DNA from: CAXXIC01 sp964534355
GTDB lineage: Bacteria; Bacteroidota; Bacteroidia; Bacteroidales; UBA7332
Assembly: GCA_964534355.1 (NCBI GenBank)
Contig: CAZHNZ010000002.1
Span: 1-64,000, forward strand
DNA: 64,000 nucleotides
Direction: 5' to 3'
Shown here: piece by piece, positions 1 to 8,057 of the stretch
How the letters are laid out: every line of letters starts with the position of its first letter
How positions within the stretch are numbered: the stretch's first letter is position 1
Notes under the pieces: generated by a model
Seen by the model: the letters and a program-made list of their open reading frames with translations, nothing else
Databases searched by the model: none
Told to the model about the DNA's origin: nothing
Position numbers and translations under genes: made by a program

Positions 1-1156
1 CCTGTGGGAAGTAACCGGAATGATTATTCTGGTCGCCGTAGCCGGCAAGTTTTTGGGAAGCTCACTGGCTGCTAAATACGTGGGGATGAAGTGGCGAGAC
101 AGCCTGATAATAGGCGCATTGATGAACGCACGGGGATTGGTAGAGCTGGTGGTACTGAATATCGGATACGACCTTGGCGTTTTATCGCCACAAATTTTTG
201 CAATGATGGTGATAATGGCTCTGGTGACTACATTTATGACCGGACCTGTGATCAATATAATTGAATGGTTTTATAGAAAAGAAAAAGAAGATCTGCCGAC
301 AATTGCCCGACTCAACAACAAATACAAGGTGCTTTTTTCGTTTGGTAAACCAGAACGGGGCATTTCGCTACTGCGATTGGCTCATTCGTTTACAAAACGT
401 CAGAATGGAAATGCCATTATCACAGCTCTGCATCTTTCGCCGACAAACGAGTTGAGCCGCCTGAATGTCGATGAGTATGAGTACGAATCATTTGCACCGG
501 TGATTGAAGAATCGCGCATGATGAGACAAAAGCTCACCACTTTTTTCAAAGAATCGAACGACATTGTATCCGATATAGCCAATGTGGCAAATACCGGACA
601 CTACGACCTTCTGCTGGTTGGTATCGGGCAGTCTGTGTACGAGGGCAGCCTTTTGGGTAAAGTTCTTGGTTTTACTACACGAATTATTAATCCGGACAGA
701 TTGCTGAATAAGGTAGTCGGTAAAGAGAAAATGTTTGAAGATACACCATTCGACGAAAAGACACGTAATATCCTGTCCAAATGCGATGTGCCTGTGGGGA
801 TTCTTATTGACAAAAGCCTTGGCTCAGTCGATCAGGTATTTATTCCTATTCACCTCTCGGCAGATGCCCTGCTATTGCCCTATATTGAAAAACTACTGGA
901 TAATTCGGAAGCCCGCGTCACGCTTTGGGACAAACATAACATTCTGAAAAACAATTCCGATTTCAATAAACTGGTAGAACGCGAATCAAATCCGATACAG
1001 ATGATATTTGATAATAATATCGGGCCGGAATTTCTGCAACAACATGATTTGATGATGATTAGTCTCAATAGCTGGAAGCACTTTGTTGACACAGAAGCTG
1101 CCTGGCTAAAACAGGGACCATCTACATTGATAATTTCGGATAACAGACTCAATTAA
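1..1156 (+). CDS. Na+(K+)/H+ antiporter, CPA2/Kef type, C-terminal part (5' end outside window)
   Basis: The frame is open from the first bases of the window, so this is the end of a longer gene and the ATG at 20 is internal. The first ~75 residues are hydrophobic and include the motif LMNARGLVELV, typical of the last transmembrane helices of sodium/hydrogen exchangers of the CPA2 group. A soluble tail of about 300 residues follows and looks like two universal-stress-protein-like halves, as in many bacterial CPA2 antiporters. It would exchange monovalent cations for protons across the inner membrane, with the tail in the cytoplasm. Its stop codon overlaps the next start by one base, so the two are probably co-transcribed. 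The family is clear; the transported ion is not. Confidence 0.85.
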   Translation, partial: LWEVTGMIILVAVAGKFLGSSLAAKYVGMKWRDSLIIGALMNARGLVELVVLNIGYDLGVLSPQIFAMMVIMALVTTFMTGPVINIIEWFYRKEKEDLPTIARLNNKYKVLFSFGKPERGISLLRLAHSFTKRQNGNAIITALHLSPTNELSRLNVDEYEYESFAPVIEESRMMRQKLTTFFKESNDIVSDIANVANTGHYDLLLVGIGQSVYEGSLLGKVLGFTTRIINPDRLLNKVVGKEKMFEDTPFDEKTRNILSKCDVPVGILIDKSLGSVDQVFIPIHLSADALLLPYIEKLLDNSEARVTLWDKHNILKNNSDFNKLVERESNPIQMIFDNNIGPEFLQQHDLMMISLNSWKHFVDTEAAWLKQGPSTLIISDNRLN

Positions 1157-2658
1157 TGGCCATGAATCTGCATAAAACAGTAACTGTCACCCTCGAGCCC
1201 CTGCATAAACAGCTAAATGTGGTGGTAAATACCCCCCTGATAGATGTCATCAACGAATTTGGTGTAGAGTTTCCCTGCGGCGGAAAGGGTATTTGTGGTG
1301 CATGTAAAGTGAAACTTCTATCCGGTAATATAGCCAAAGATAAACACCACTCTGATTTTCTGGATAAACTACATTTAGACGAGAGTTGGCGATTGGCCTG
1401 CCTGAGCTACGTGAGCGAAGATATCACCCTGGAAATAGCACAATGGGAAAACGTGATATTGGCAGACAACACCACCTTCGACTTTGTACCACAAACCGGA
1501 TTTGGCGTTGCCATAGATTTGGGCACTACCACCGTTGTGGCTCAACTAACTGACCTGAGCAATGGAAGTGTAGCCGGTGCACAATCGATAATTAATCCTC
1601 AAACCCTATACGGGGCAGATGTGATGTCGCGCATCGAAACCGCACTCTCAGATGAAGGTGCAGCCAAACTTCGAAAGCTTATTCGCGATGCCGTGCTAAA
1701 AATGATCATCGAACTGACTAGTGGCAAAAACGTTGATTTGAAGAAAGTTGTCTTAGTGGGCAATACAGCCATGCAACATATTTTCTGCGGATTAGATGTC
1801 AGACCATTGTCACAATATCCATTTGAATCACCTGATTTAGGACTTCAAAAATTTACTCCATCAGAACTGGGATGGCCGCTTGATCCATCGACTGAAATAT
1901 TATTTTATCCCTCTTTGGGCGGGTTTGTTGGTAGCGATATACTGGCCGGAATAGTATCTGCAAAAATAGACAAAAGTGATAAACTGACCGCTCTGATAGA
2001 TTTGGGCACAAACGGTGAGATTGTATTGGGCAACAAAGATGGAGTATTATGTGCTTCGACAGCAGCAGGTCCTGCCTTCGAAGGTACCAATATATCCATG
2101 GGCATGCGGGCTACTACGGGGGCAATTTCGGCAGTCAGTCTGGAAAACAATATACTCAAAGCACATACAATTGGAAACGTAATGCCACGCGGTATTTGCG
2201 GCAGTGGATTGATAGATGCTGTTGCAAACCTTCTTCGATTGGGGAAGATAGACAGTAGTGGTGCGTGCGTGAATGATGAAGAACAAATTGAAATAGAGAG
2301 CCCTGTAACCCTTTCGCAGGGCGATATACGCGAATTTCAACTAGCTAAAGGTGCAATTGCAGCTGGTCTACAGGTGCTGGCCAATACGATGAACAAATCG
2401 TTGAATGACATCGACAAACTATACATTGCCGGAGGATTTGGCCATTTTATCAACATCCGGAATGTTTGCAACACCGGATTGATAGAAATAGAGGAGCAAA
2501 GAATAGTTAAACTTGGAAATAGTGCTCTGTTGGGAGCAAAAATATTTCTTTTTACGCCTGAAAATGATATCGAAAAAACAGTAAATCTTTGTCGGCATGT
2601 TTCACTCGATGCCGATGCCGGTTTTCAGAACATATTTGTAGAAAAGATGTTTTTCTGA
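1156..2658 (+). CDS. Ferredoxin-ASKHA protein, corrinoid-activator (RACo/RamA)-like, DUF4445 family
   Basis: The N-terminal ~95 residues form a plant-type [2Fe-2S] ferredoxin domain, with cysteines 41, 47, 50 and 82 in the expected CX5CX2C...C pattern. The rest is an ASKHA-fold ATPase with the phosphate-binding motif AIDLGTTTVV near residue 115 and later glycine-rich motifs (LIDLGTNGEIVLG, YIAGGFGHF). Characterised relatives use ATP to drive one-electron reduction of Co(II) corrinoid proteins back to Co(I). The length of 500 residues is somewhat short for RACo-type proteins (about 550-650), which usually carry an extra linker domain. No corrinoid methyltransferase is in view, so the partner is unknown. 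The start overlaps the antiporter stop; a second ATG six bases on (MNLHK) is an alternative. Confidence 0.85.
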   Translation: MAMNLHKTVTVTLEPLHKQLNVVVNTPLIDVINEFGVEFPCGGKGICGACKVKLLSGNIAKDKHHSDFLDKLHLDESWRLACLSYVSEDITLEIAQWENVILADNTTFDFVPQTGFGVAIDLGTTTVVAQLTDLSNGSVAGAQSIINPQTLYGADVMSRIETALSDEGAAKLRKLIRDAVLKMIIELTSGKNVDLKKVVLVGNTAMQHIFCGLDVRPLSQYPFESPDLGLQKFTPSELGWPLDPSTEILFYPSLGGFVGSDILAGIVSAKIDKSDKLTALIDLGTNGEIVLGNKDGVLCASTAAGPAFEGTNISMGMRATTGAISAVSLENNILKAHTIGNVMPRGICGSGLIDAVANLLRLGKIDSSGACVNDEEQIEIESPVTLSQGDIREFQLAKGAIAAGLQVLANTMNKSLNDIDKLYIAGGFGHFINIRNVCNTGLIEIEEQRIVKLGNSALLGAKIFLFTPENDIEKTVNLCRHVSLDADAGFQNIFVEKMFF

Positions 2659-2668
2659 GAATGATCAA

Positions 2669-3388
2669 TCAGGCCCACAAACGAACCGATGTAACCTGAG
2701 GCAACAAGCGCAAATCGGTAAATAAAGCTTCGTAATCGGTTTGTATTTTTACATAAACGCTAAAATGAAGATGGGTCAATTTATTGTTTAAGTCCTGATC
2801 TATAAAGACATCGTGAACAGACAACCCGTACTTTGACATCAATCTGGTTGCTTTAGTTTTGTGTATTTCCAGCCCATCAAAGGTGAGGGTAATATTTTTT
2901 GCTGTCCATTCCACCATCACACGTTTTTCGAAATTAGCCAGATTAATAAGCACAAACAACGTAACAATGGTTCCAATAAAAGCCACTGAATACATGCCTG
3001 CCCCAATGGCTAAGCCTAATGCCGAAATAATCCAGATTGAAGCTGCCGTGGTCATTCCCCGAATAGCGCCTTTACTCTGAATAATGGCTCCCGCACCCAA
3101 AAAACCAATACCTGTAACAGCCTGCCCCGCCATACGTGTCGGATCTGAATCGTAAATCCCCCTGAAAACCTGAGGAAGATAAAGCGAAATCAACATCATT
3201 ACCGTTGAGCCCACACAGATAAGCGTGAAGGTACGAAACCCGGCAGAATGCTTGCTTCGCTGACGTTCGAAACCAATGATTCCCCCCACCAAAACACTAA
3301 GTAACAATCTGAACGCTGATGTTTCCAACGTCACATCAGTGGTGTTTATCTGATCGATAAAATTATTAATAATTAGCTGTATATCCAT
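2669..3388 (-). CDS. MgtC/SapB family membrane protein
   Basis: This 239-residue protein has several N-terminal hydrophobic helices with the family signature GFERQRSKHSAGFRT followed by a Gly/Ala-rich helix pair (GIGFLGAGAII). The C-terminal ~80 residues are soluble and resemble the ACT-like domain of longer MgtC proteins. MgtC proteins are inner-membrane proteins linked to growth at low magnesium and, in pathogens, to control of the F1Fo ATP synthase; the role in commensal or environmental Bacteroidota is unclear. It lies 21 bases downstream of the ABC-F gene on the same strand and is probably read from that promoter. Its stop converges with the ASKHA gene, 10 bases away. Confidence 0.9.
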   Translation of the reverse strand: MDIQLIINNFIDQINTTDVTLETSAFRLLLSVLVGGIIGFERQRSKHSAGFRTFTLICVGSTVMMLISLYLPQVFRGIYDSDPTRMAGQAVTGIGFLGAGAIIQSKGAIRGMTTAASIWIISALGLAIGAGMYSVAFIGTIVTLFVLINLANFEKRVMVEWTAKNITLTFDGLEIHKTKATRLMSKYGLSVHDVFIDQDLNNKLTHLHFSVYVKIQTDYEALFTDLRLLPQVTSVRLWA

Positions 3389-3409
3389 GAATAATAATAT
3401 TGAAGCTTG

Positions 3410-5347
3410 TTAGAGTGCACTCATTTCTTCCAGTTCGATAGTCAATTCTGTCCATTTATCCATTTCATAAGACAAACGCTGTTTGAGCTTCGAATGTTCT
3501 GTAAACAGACTCACATCGTATCCACCACTGTTGTCCGCCATTTTCTGTTCGAGCGCCTCTATCTCTTTTTCAAGTTTTGCAATTTGTCTTTCTGAATCCG
3601 CTATCGATTTTTCCAGTTTACGAAGCATCTTCGATTGCTCTTTGCGCGCCTCGTAGCTCTCCTGCCCTACTGTTTTCACCATTACTTCATCAGAAGTTGT
3701 TTTTCGGGGTTGATTATTAACCTCAAGCTCGCGCAGATTGTCCATTTTTTTCTTTTGAAGAAACTCATAAACGCCGCATAAATGCTCGGTAATCTTCTTA
3801 TTCCCAAACTCATAAACTTTCTCGGCCAACCCATCCAGAAACTCCCGGTCGTGCGAAACAAGAATAACAGTACCATCAAAATCACGAATTGCTTCTTTAA
3901 GAACATCTTTAGACCGCATATCGAGGTGATTGGTAGGCTCATCGAGAATAAGCAAATTCACCGGCTCGAGCAACAGCCTGATCATCGCCAATCGGGTTCT
4001 CTCCCCACCCGAAAGCACCTTTACCTTTTTGTCGGCAGCTTCACCTCCAAACATAAATGCCCCCAGAATATCGCGTATTTTGGTGCGAATATCACCTGTG
4101 GCTACGTAGTCTATGGTGTCGAAAACAGAGAGCTCCTCATTGAGCATTTGTGCCTGATTCTGAGCAAAATAACCAATCTTCACATTGTGCCCCAGCTTTA
4201 GCATTCCCGTATAATCAATCTCTTCCATGATACATTTGACCAGAGTGGATTTCCCTTCGCCATTTTTACCCACAAAAGCAACTTTTTCTCCCCGTTTAAT
4301 GGTGAAAGAGGCACCACCAAATACCAGATAATCACCATATTGCTTGCTCAGATCATCAGCAATTACCGGGAAATCACCGGAACGGGGTGCAGGAGGAAAT
4401 TTGAGATGCAACGATGCATTATCCTCATCATCTACTTCTAGTCGATCAATCTTATCGAGCTGCTTTATTCGCGACTGTACCTGTACCGATTTTGTAGCTT
4501 TATATCGGAAACGTTCAATAAACGCCTCAGTGTCCTGAATCTGTTTTTGTTGATTCTCGAATGCCCGAATCTGCTGCTGACGTCTCTCCTGACGCAGCAC
4601 AATATACTGGGAATAAGAGACCTTATAATCGTATATTCTACCCAGAGAAATTTCTATCGTACGAGTAGTAACCTGATCGATAAATGCCCTGTCGTGCGAA
4701 ACTAATACTACCGCATTGGCGCGTGAAGAGAGAAACTGCTCGAGCCATTGAATAGACTCAATATCGAGGTGATTGGTAGGCTCATCGAGCAAAAGCACAT
4801 CAGGTTGTTGCAAAAGCAGCTTGGCCAGCTCAATACGCATGCGCCATCCACCACTGAATTCACCGGTTAACCTTTGCAAATCAGATCGTTGAAATCCAAG
4901 CCCGAAAAGAGTTTTTTCAATATCGCCATGATAATTAGCAGCGCCCATCATCGCCAGTTGTTCATTGGCATGAGTGACCCGATCGATTAAATTGTGATAA
5001 TCTTCAGACTCGTAATCCTCGCGCTCAGCAAGTTCCACATTCATCCGTTCAATGCTATCCTGCAATTCGAAAATATGGCTGAATGCACATTCGGCCTCCT
5101 GCATCACTGTTCGGGTGTTGTCGTGATTCATCTGTTGAGGCAAATAACCAATAGACATGTCTTTGGGAGCACTGATGTTTCCCGAGGTGGGTTGTTGAAG
5201 TCCGGCAATTATCTTAAGCATAGTACTTTTGCCGGCACCGTTCTTTCCGACCAGCGCAATGCGGTCTTTTTTATTAATTAAATAGGTGATATTATCAAAA
5301 AGCGGGTTACCGCCAAATTCTACACTTAAACCTTCTATCGAAATCAT
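3410..5347 (-). CDS. ABC-F family ATP-binding protein (ribosome-associated type)
   Basis: The 645 residues hold two ABC ATPase cassettes on one chain and no membrane segments, the mark of the ABC-F class. Each cassette has a Walker A (GKNGAGKST and GKNGEGKST), a signature motif (FSGGWRMR and LSGGERTR) and a Walker B (LLLDEPTNHLD and LILDEPTNHLD). A charged linker separates them and the last ~90 residues are a predicted coiled coil, as in Uup/YheS-like members. ABC-F proteins bind the ribosomal E site and relieve stalled translation or give antibiotic protection; the sequence alone does not say which applies here. A perfect -7 element, TATCTTTG, lies on the minus strand at 5383-5376, about 30 bases before the ATG. 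MgtC follows in the same direction. Confidence 0.92.
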   Translation of the reverse strand: MISIEGLSVEFGGNPLFDNITYLINKKDRIALVGKNGAGKSTMLKIIAGLQQPTSGNISAPKDMSIGYLPQQMNHDNTRTVMQEAECAFSHIFELQDSIERMNVELAEREDYESEDYHNLIDRVTHANEQLAMMGAANYHGDIEKTLFGLGFQRSDLQRLTGEFSGGWRMRIELAKLLLQQPDVLLLDEPTNHLDIESIQWLEQFLSSRANAVVLVSHDRAFIDQVTTRTIEISLGRIYDYKVSYSQYIVLRQERRQQQIRAFENQQKQIQDTEAFIERFRYKATKSVQVQSRIKQLDKIDRLEVDDEDNASLHLKFPPAPRSGDFPVIADDLSKQYGDYLVFGGASFTIKRGEKVAFVGKNGEGKSTLVKCIMEEIDYTGMLKLGHNVKIGYFAQNQAQMLNEELSVFDTIDYVATGDIRTKIRDILGAFMFGGEAADKKVKVLSGGERTRLAMIRLLLEPVNLLILDEPTNHLDMRSKDVLKEAIRDFDGTVILVSHDREFLDGLAEKVYEFGNKKITEHLCGVYEFLQKKKMDNLRELEVNNQPRKTTSDEVMVKTVGQESYEARKEQSKMLRKLEKSIADSERQIAKLEKEIEALEQKMADNSGGYDVSLFTEHSKLKQRLSYEMDKWTELTIELEEMSAL

Positions 5348-5460
5348 TCTGCCTCTGTTTTTTCAATTTAAGGCACAAAGATAACCAAAAAAATGGCTAA
5401 AATAAGCAGGTAAACTGAATAGATAATCTCTTCGAAAAAATATGAAAAGAGTTGAACGAA

Positions 5461-6039
5461 TCAAATGAATACATTGTGAGATTTTTCGCCCATCAACTCA
5501 GACAGATCAGACAAAAGCTCCTTTTTTTCTTCATCATTCATCCATTTATTATCTCTAAAAAAAAGATGCTTCTGAACCTCCATTCCACACCATTCAAAAA
5601 TACGAAAATCATTCGACTGAGGAATACAATATGCAATGCCCTCCCCCCTGATAATCTCTTCGACAGAGCTGATCAGATTTATTACATTGACCTTTTTGTC
5701 AGATAGTAAGCCGGAAATTGAATCAGTGGCTTCGGTGTAAGCAAAGCCGGAAATAAAAACAGATTCCAGATAACTTTTTAAGATGGCTGGCATACCAGAC
5801 CACCAAATCGGATATATAAAAGTAATGATGTCAGCCCATCTAATTAAATCCTGCTCTCTTTTTACGTGCATTGCAGAGATATCATTACTTTTGGAGAGTA
5901 AAGATTTAAATGCAGGATCATACAGGTTTCGAATCAATATCTCTTTACGCGATGTATTTAGCTCCGAAATAAACTTCTGAACGATCGTCGATGCAAAACA
6001 ATTCTCGTCCACCAAACAACAAATTAGCAGGTGTTTCAT
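5461..6039 (-). CDS. Flavodoxin-fold NAD(P)H oxidoreductase
   Basis: The product (about 192 residues) starts with a beta strand, MKHLLICCLVDEN, and carries the motif FIYPIWWSGMPAILK, typical of the flavodoxin_2 (NQO/MdaB/KefF-like) family that binds FMN or FAD and reduces quinones or other small acceptors. The open frame extends 20 codons further upstream, but that stretch (FYTHTHTLQLYL, from a TG repeat) is not family-like, so I start at the ATG ending at 6039. The first strand has CLVDENC where relatives usually have a GSPR-type phosphate loop, so cofactor binding may differ. It is a single gene with AT-rich non-coding DNA on both sides. Confidence 0.8.
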   Translation of the reverse strand: MKHLLICCLVDENCFASTIVQKFISELNTSRKEILIRNLYDPAFKSLLSKSNDISAMHVKREQDLIRWADIITFIYPIWWSGMPAILKSYLESVFISGFAYTEATDSISGLLSDKKVNVINLISSVEEIIRGEGIAYCIPQSNDFRIFEWCGMEVQKHLFFRDNKWMNDEEKKELLSDLSELMGEKSHNVFI

Positions 6040-6218
6040 GTTAATCAGATATAATTGCAGTGTATGTGTGTGTGTATAAAAATCCAAAATAGACTGCAAA
6101 TATCAGAATATTTTATAAAATAAAAAACCGCAAATCTATCAAGCCATATTATTTAATTTTATTTAATAAATTAAATCAAAACTTTTATAAACAAATAATA
6201 CATTATCCAACTGAAATA

Positions 6219-7775
6219 TCAAAAGGGCATAACATCATCCCTCTTATTCATAAATGAGTCAGAGGCATTTGATGAAGGGGATGCATAATCGGGGCCAATC
6301 TGCATTTCGGGGTTATTCATCTTAGAGCTGTATGTGTTTCCAATAAAATCCGGCATTGGTATTGCATCCTCTTCGGGATTCTGAAATTTGGCAAATTCGC
6401 CCTTAAAGCGAAGTCGCGCATCACCTACCGGTCCATTTCGGTGTTTGGCGATGATGATCTCAGCCATGCCCAACAGACTGTTCCCCTGTTCATCTTCCAT
6501 TATTTTATAATATTCGGGACGGTGAATAAAGCAAACCATATCGGCATCCTGCTCGATAGCACCAGATTCACGAAGATCCGAAAGCTGTGGACGTTTGCCA
6601 TCCGGACCGGTACCCGTTCTGTTTTCAACACCCCGGTTCAACTGCGAAAGTGCAATAATCGGAATGTTCAACTCTTTTGCCAATCCCTTGAGCGATCGCG
6701 AAATAATACTAACCTCTTGCTCACGGCTTCCGTAGGTCATACCACTCGCATTCATCAGCTGAAGGTAGTCGATAATAATAATCTTAACACCATGCTCCCG
6801 CACCAGCCGTCTTGCTTTGGTCCGTAATTCGAATACCGACAAACTGGGTGTATCATCTACATATACAGGTGCGTCGTTCAGATTCTTTATTTTCACAAAT
6901 AGTTGTTCCCACTCGGCGTCACTCAGACGACCAGTCTTGATTTTACCGGCCGGTATTTCACATACATTTGATATCAAACGATTTACCAACTGTACATTGG
7001 CCATTTCAAGAGAGAATACAGCCACGGCATGACCATAATCAACAGCCATGTTTTTGGCCATTGAGAGCACAAATGCTGTTTTACCCATTGCAGGACGGGC
7101 AGCAATAATAACCAGGTCTGATTTTTGCCAACCATTAGTCATTTTATCCAAACTATCGAAACCGGAAGGCAAACCACTCATACCCGACTCCTGATTAGCC
7201 GCAATCTGCATATTGTCTAATGCCTCCTTGATGACCGGATTGATCTGAGTGACATCTTTTTTGAGGTTTCGTTGTGAAATTTCAAATAATTTTCCTTCTG
7301 CCTCCTGCATCAAATCATCTACATCAATTACATCTTCGAATGCTTTGGTTTGAATTTCGGATGTAAATGTAATTAACTCGCGGGCAAGATATTTTTGGGC
7401 GATAATGCGGGCATGGTACTCCAGGTGAGAGGTTGACAATACCTTGGTCGTAAGTTGAGAAATATAAAACGCGCCACCTACCTGTTCCAACTCCCCTTTT
7501 TTGCGCAACTGTTCTGTTACGGTAAGCATGTCCACAGGTTTCATATTCATGGCCAAATCTACAATGGCCGTGTAAATAAGTTTGTGCACATTGTCGTAAA
7601 AACAATCGGGCTTAAGGATGTCACTTACTATGGAATAGGCATCTTTTTCAAGCATCAGGGCACCTAATACCACCTCTTCGAGTTCGCGTGCCTGCGGTTG
7701 AAGACGTCCCATGCTCATTGTTGGGGCAGCATCCGGTTTTTTGTTGTATTGTCTGGTTTTCTTTGGCTCCATCAT
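6219..7775 (-). CDS. dnaB: Replicative DNA helicase DnaB
   Basis: About 518 residues with the DnaB N-terminal domain (LEEVVLGALMLEKDAYS, roughly residues 30-130) and the RecA-like helicase core. Walker A is AARPAMGKTAF, and the Walker B/H3 region includes IIIIDYLQLM and the SRSLKGLAKELNIP segment. DnaB is the hexameric helicase that unwinds DNA at the replication fork. No intein is present: the length is normal and the ATPase motifs are uninterrupted. Starts further upstream are excluded because the first in-frame ATG (ending 7796) lies inside the -7 element of the promoter; two adjacent ATGs (7775 and 7772) remain. The C-terminal ~50 residues are low-complexity (NPEMQIGPDYAS) and end in MPF. 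Confidence 0.95.
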   Translation of the reverse strand: MMEPKKTRQYNKKPDAAPTMSMGRLQPQARELEEVVLGALMLEKDAYSIVSDILKPDCFYDNVHKLIYTAIVDLAMNMKPVDMLTVTEQLRKKGELEQVGGAFYISQLTTKVLSTSHLEYHARIIAQKYLARELITFTSEIQTKAFEDVIDVDDLMQEAEGKLFEISQRNLKKDVTQINPVIKEALDNMQIAANQESGMSGLPSGFDSLDKMTNGWQKSDLVIIAARPAMGKTAFVLSMAKNMAVDYGHAVAVFSLEMANVQLVNRLISNVCEIPAGKIKTGRLSDAEWEQLFVKIKNLNDAPVYVDDTPSLSVFELRTKARRLVREHGVKIIIIDYLQLMNASGMTYGSREQEVSIISRSLKGLAKELNIPIIALSQLNRGVENRTGTGPDGKRPQLSDLRESGAIEQDADMVCFIHRPEYYKIMEDEQGNSLLGMAEIIIAKHRNGPVGDARLRFKGEFAKFQNPEEDAIPMPDFIGNTYSSKMNNPEMQIGPDYASPSSNASDSFMNKRDDVMPF

Positions 7776-7793
7776 AATTGCAAAATCTTTCTG

Positions 7794-7825
7794 CAAAGTT
7801 ACGATTTTTTGTTACAAGTTACAAG
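7794..7825 (-). promoter_or_regulatory. Predicted dnaB promoter (Bacteroidota type)
   Basis: On the minus strand a TAACTTTG element (7801-7794) fits the -7 consensus TAnnTTTG. A CTTG core (7825-7822) lies 20 bases upstream and fits the -33 element. Transcription would start near 7788, just ahead of the ATG at 7775. The -33 element falls inside a GTTACAA tandem array, so array changes could alter it. Confidence 0.6.
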
Positions 7826-7838
7826 TTACGGGTTACAA
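7811..7838. repeat. GTTACAA heptad tandem array, 4 copies
   Basis: Four head-to-tail 7-bp units; copies 1, 2 and 4 read GTTACAA and copy 3 reads GTTACGG. The array overlaps the -33 region of the dnaB promoter. Because each unit carries TTG on the minus strand, several -33 cores are offered at 7-bp steps. Confidence 0.85.
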
Positions 7839-7852
7839 GTAAACCAGAAACC

Positions 7853-7886
7853 AGTAGACGGATAAACTAGTAGACGGGTAGACTGG
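7853..7886. repeat. Degenerate AGTAGACGG repeat cluster
   Basis: AGTAGACGG occurs at 7853-7861 and 7869-7877, followed at once by the related GTAGACTGG (7878-7886). The two perfect copies are 16 bp apart. The cluster lies between the two heptad arrays and has no coding capacity. Confidence 0.6.
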
Positions 7887-7932
7887 TGGATAGAAAATGT
7901 GGTATGCCCATCTCCAACTGCACAACTCACTC

Positions 7933-7967
7933 CGTATAACGTATAACGTATAACGTATAACGTATAA
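7933..7967. repeat. CGTATAA heptad tandem array, 5 copies
   Basis: Five perfect head-to-tail copies of the 7-bp unit CGTATAA, 35 bp in total, about 75 bp before the -7 element of the porin gene. Perfect short arrays of this kind are prone to copy-number change by slippage. Confidence 0.92.
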
Positions 7968-8002
7968 CGAAAAAAACGCCCAATTCCACCCTTCAATTAT
8001 GC

Positions 8003-8030
8003 ATTATGAATTAAAAATTATGAATTAAAA
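8003..8030. repeat. ATTATGAATTAAAA tandem duplicate
   Basis: Two perfect adjacent copies of a 14-bp unit (8003-8016 and 8017-8030), ending 27 bp before the porin start. The reverse complement contains AATTCATAAT, which also occurs at the left edge of the four-helix-bundle insertion near 15908, suggesting a common AT-rich repeat family. Confidence 0.85.
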
Positions 8031-8057
8031 AACAGTTTTTGTACTTTTGCATCACAT

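Noticed and set aside
6219..7775. Intein in DnaB
   Set aside because: DnaB is a common intein host, but the length is normal and the Walker and H3 motifs are uninterrupted.
7811..8030. Possible CRISPR array
   Set aside because: Units are 7-16 bp, directly adjacent with no spacers, and no cas gene is present; these are short tandem repeats.
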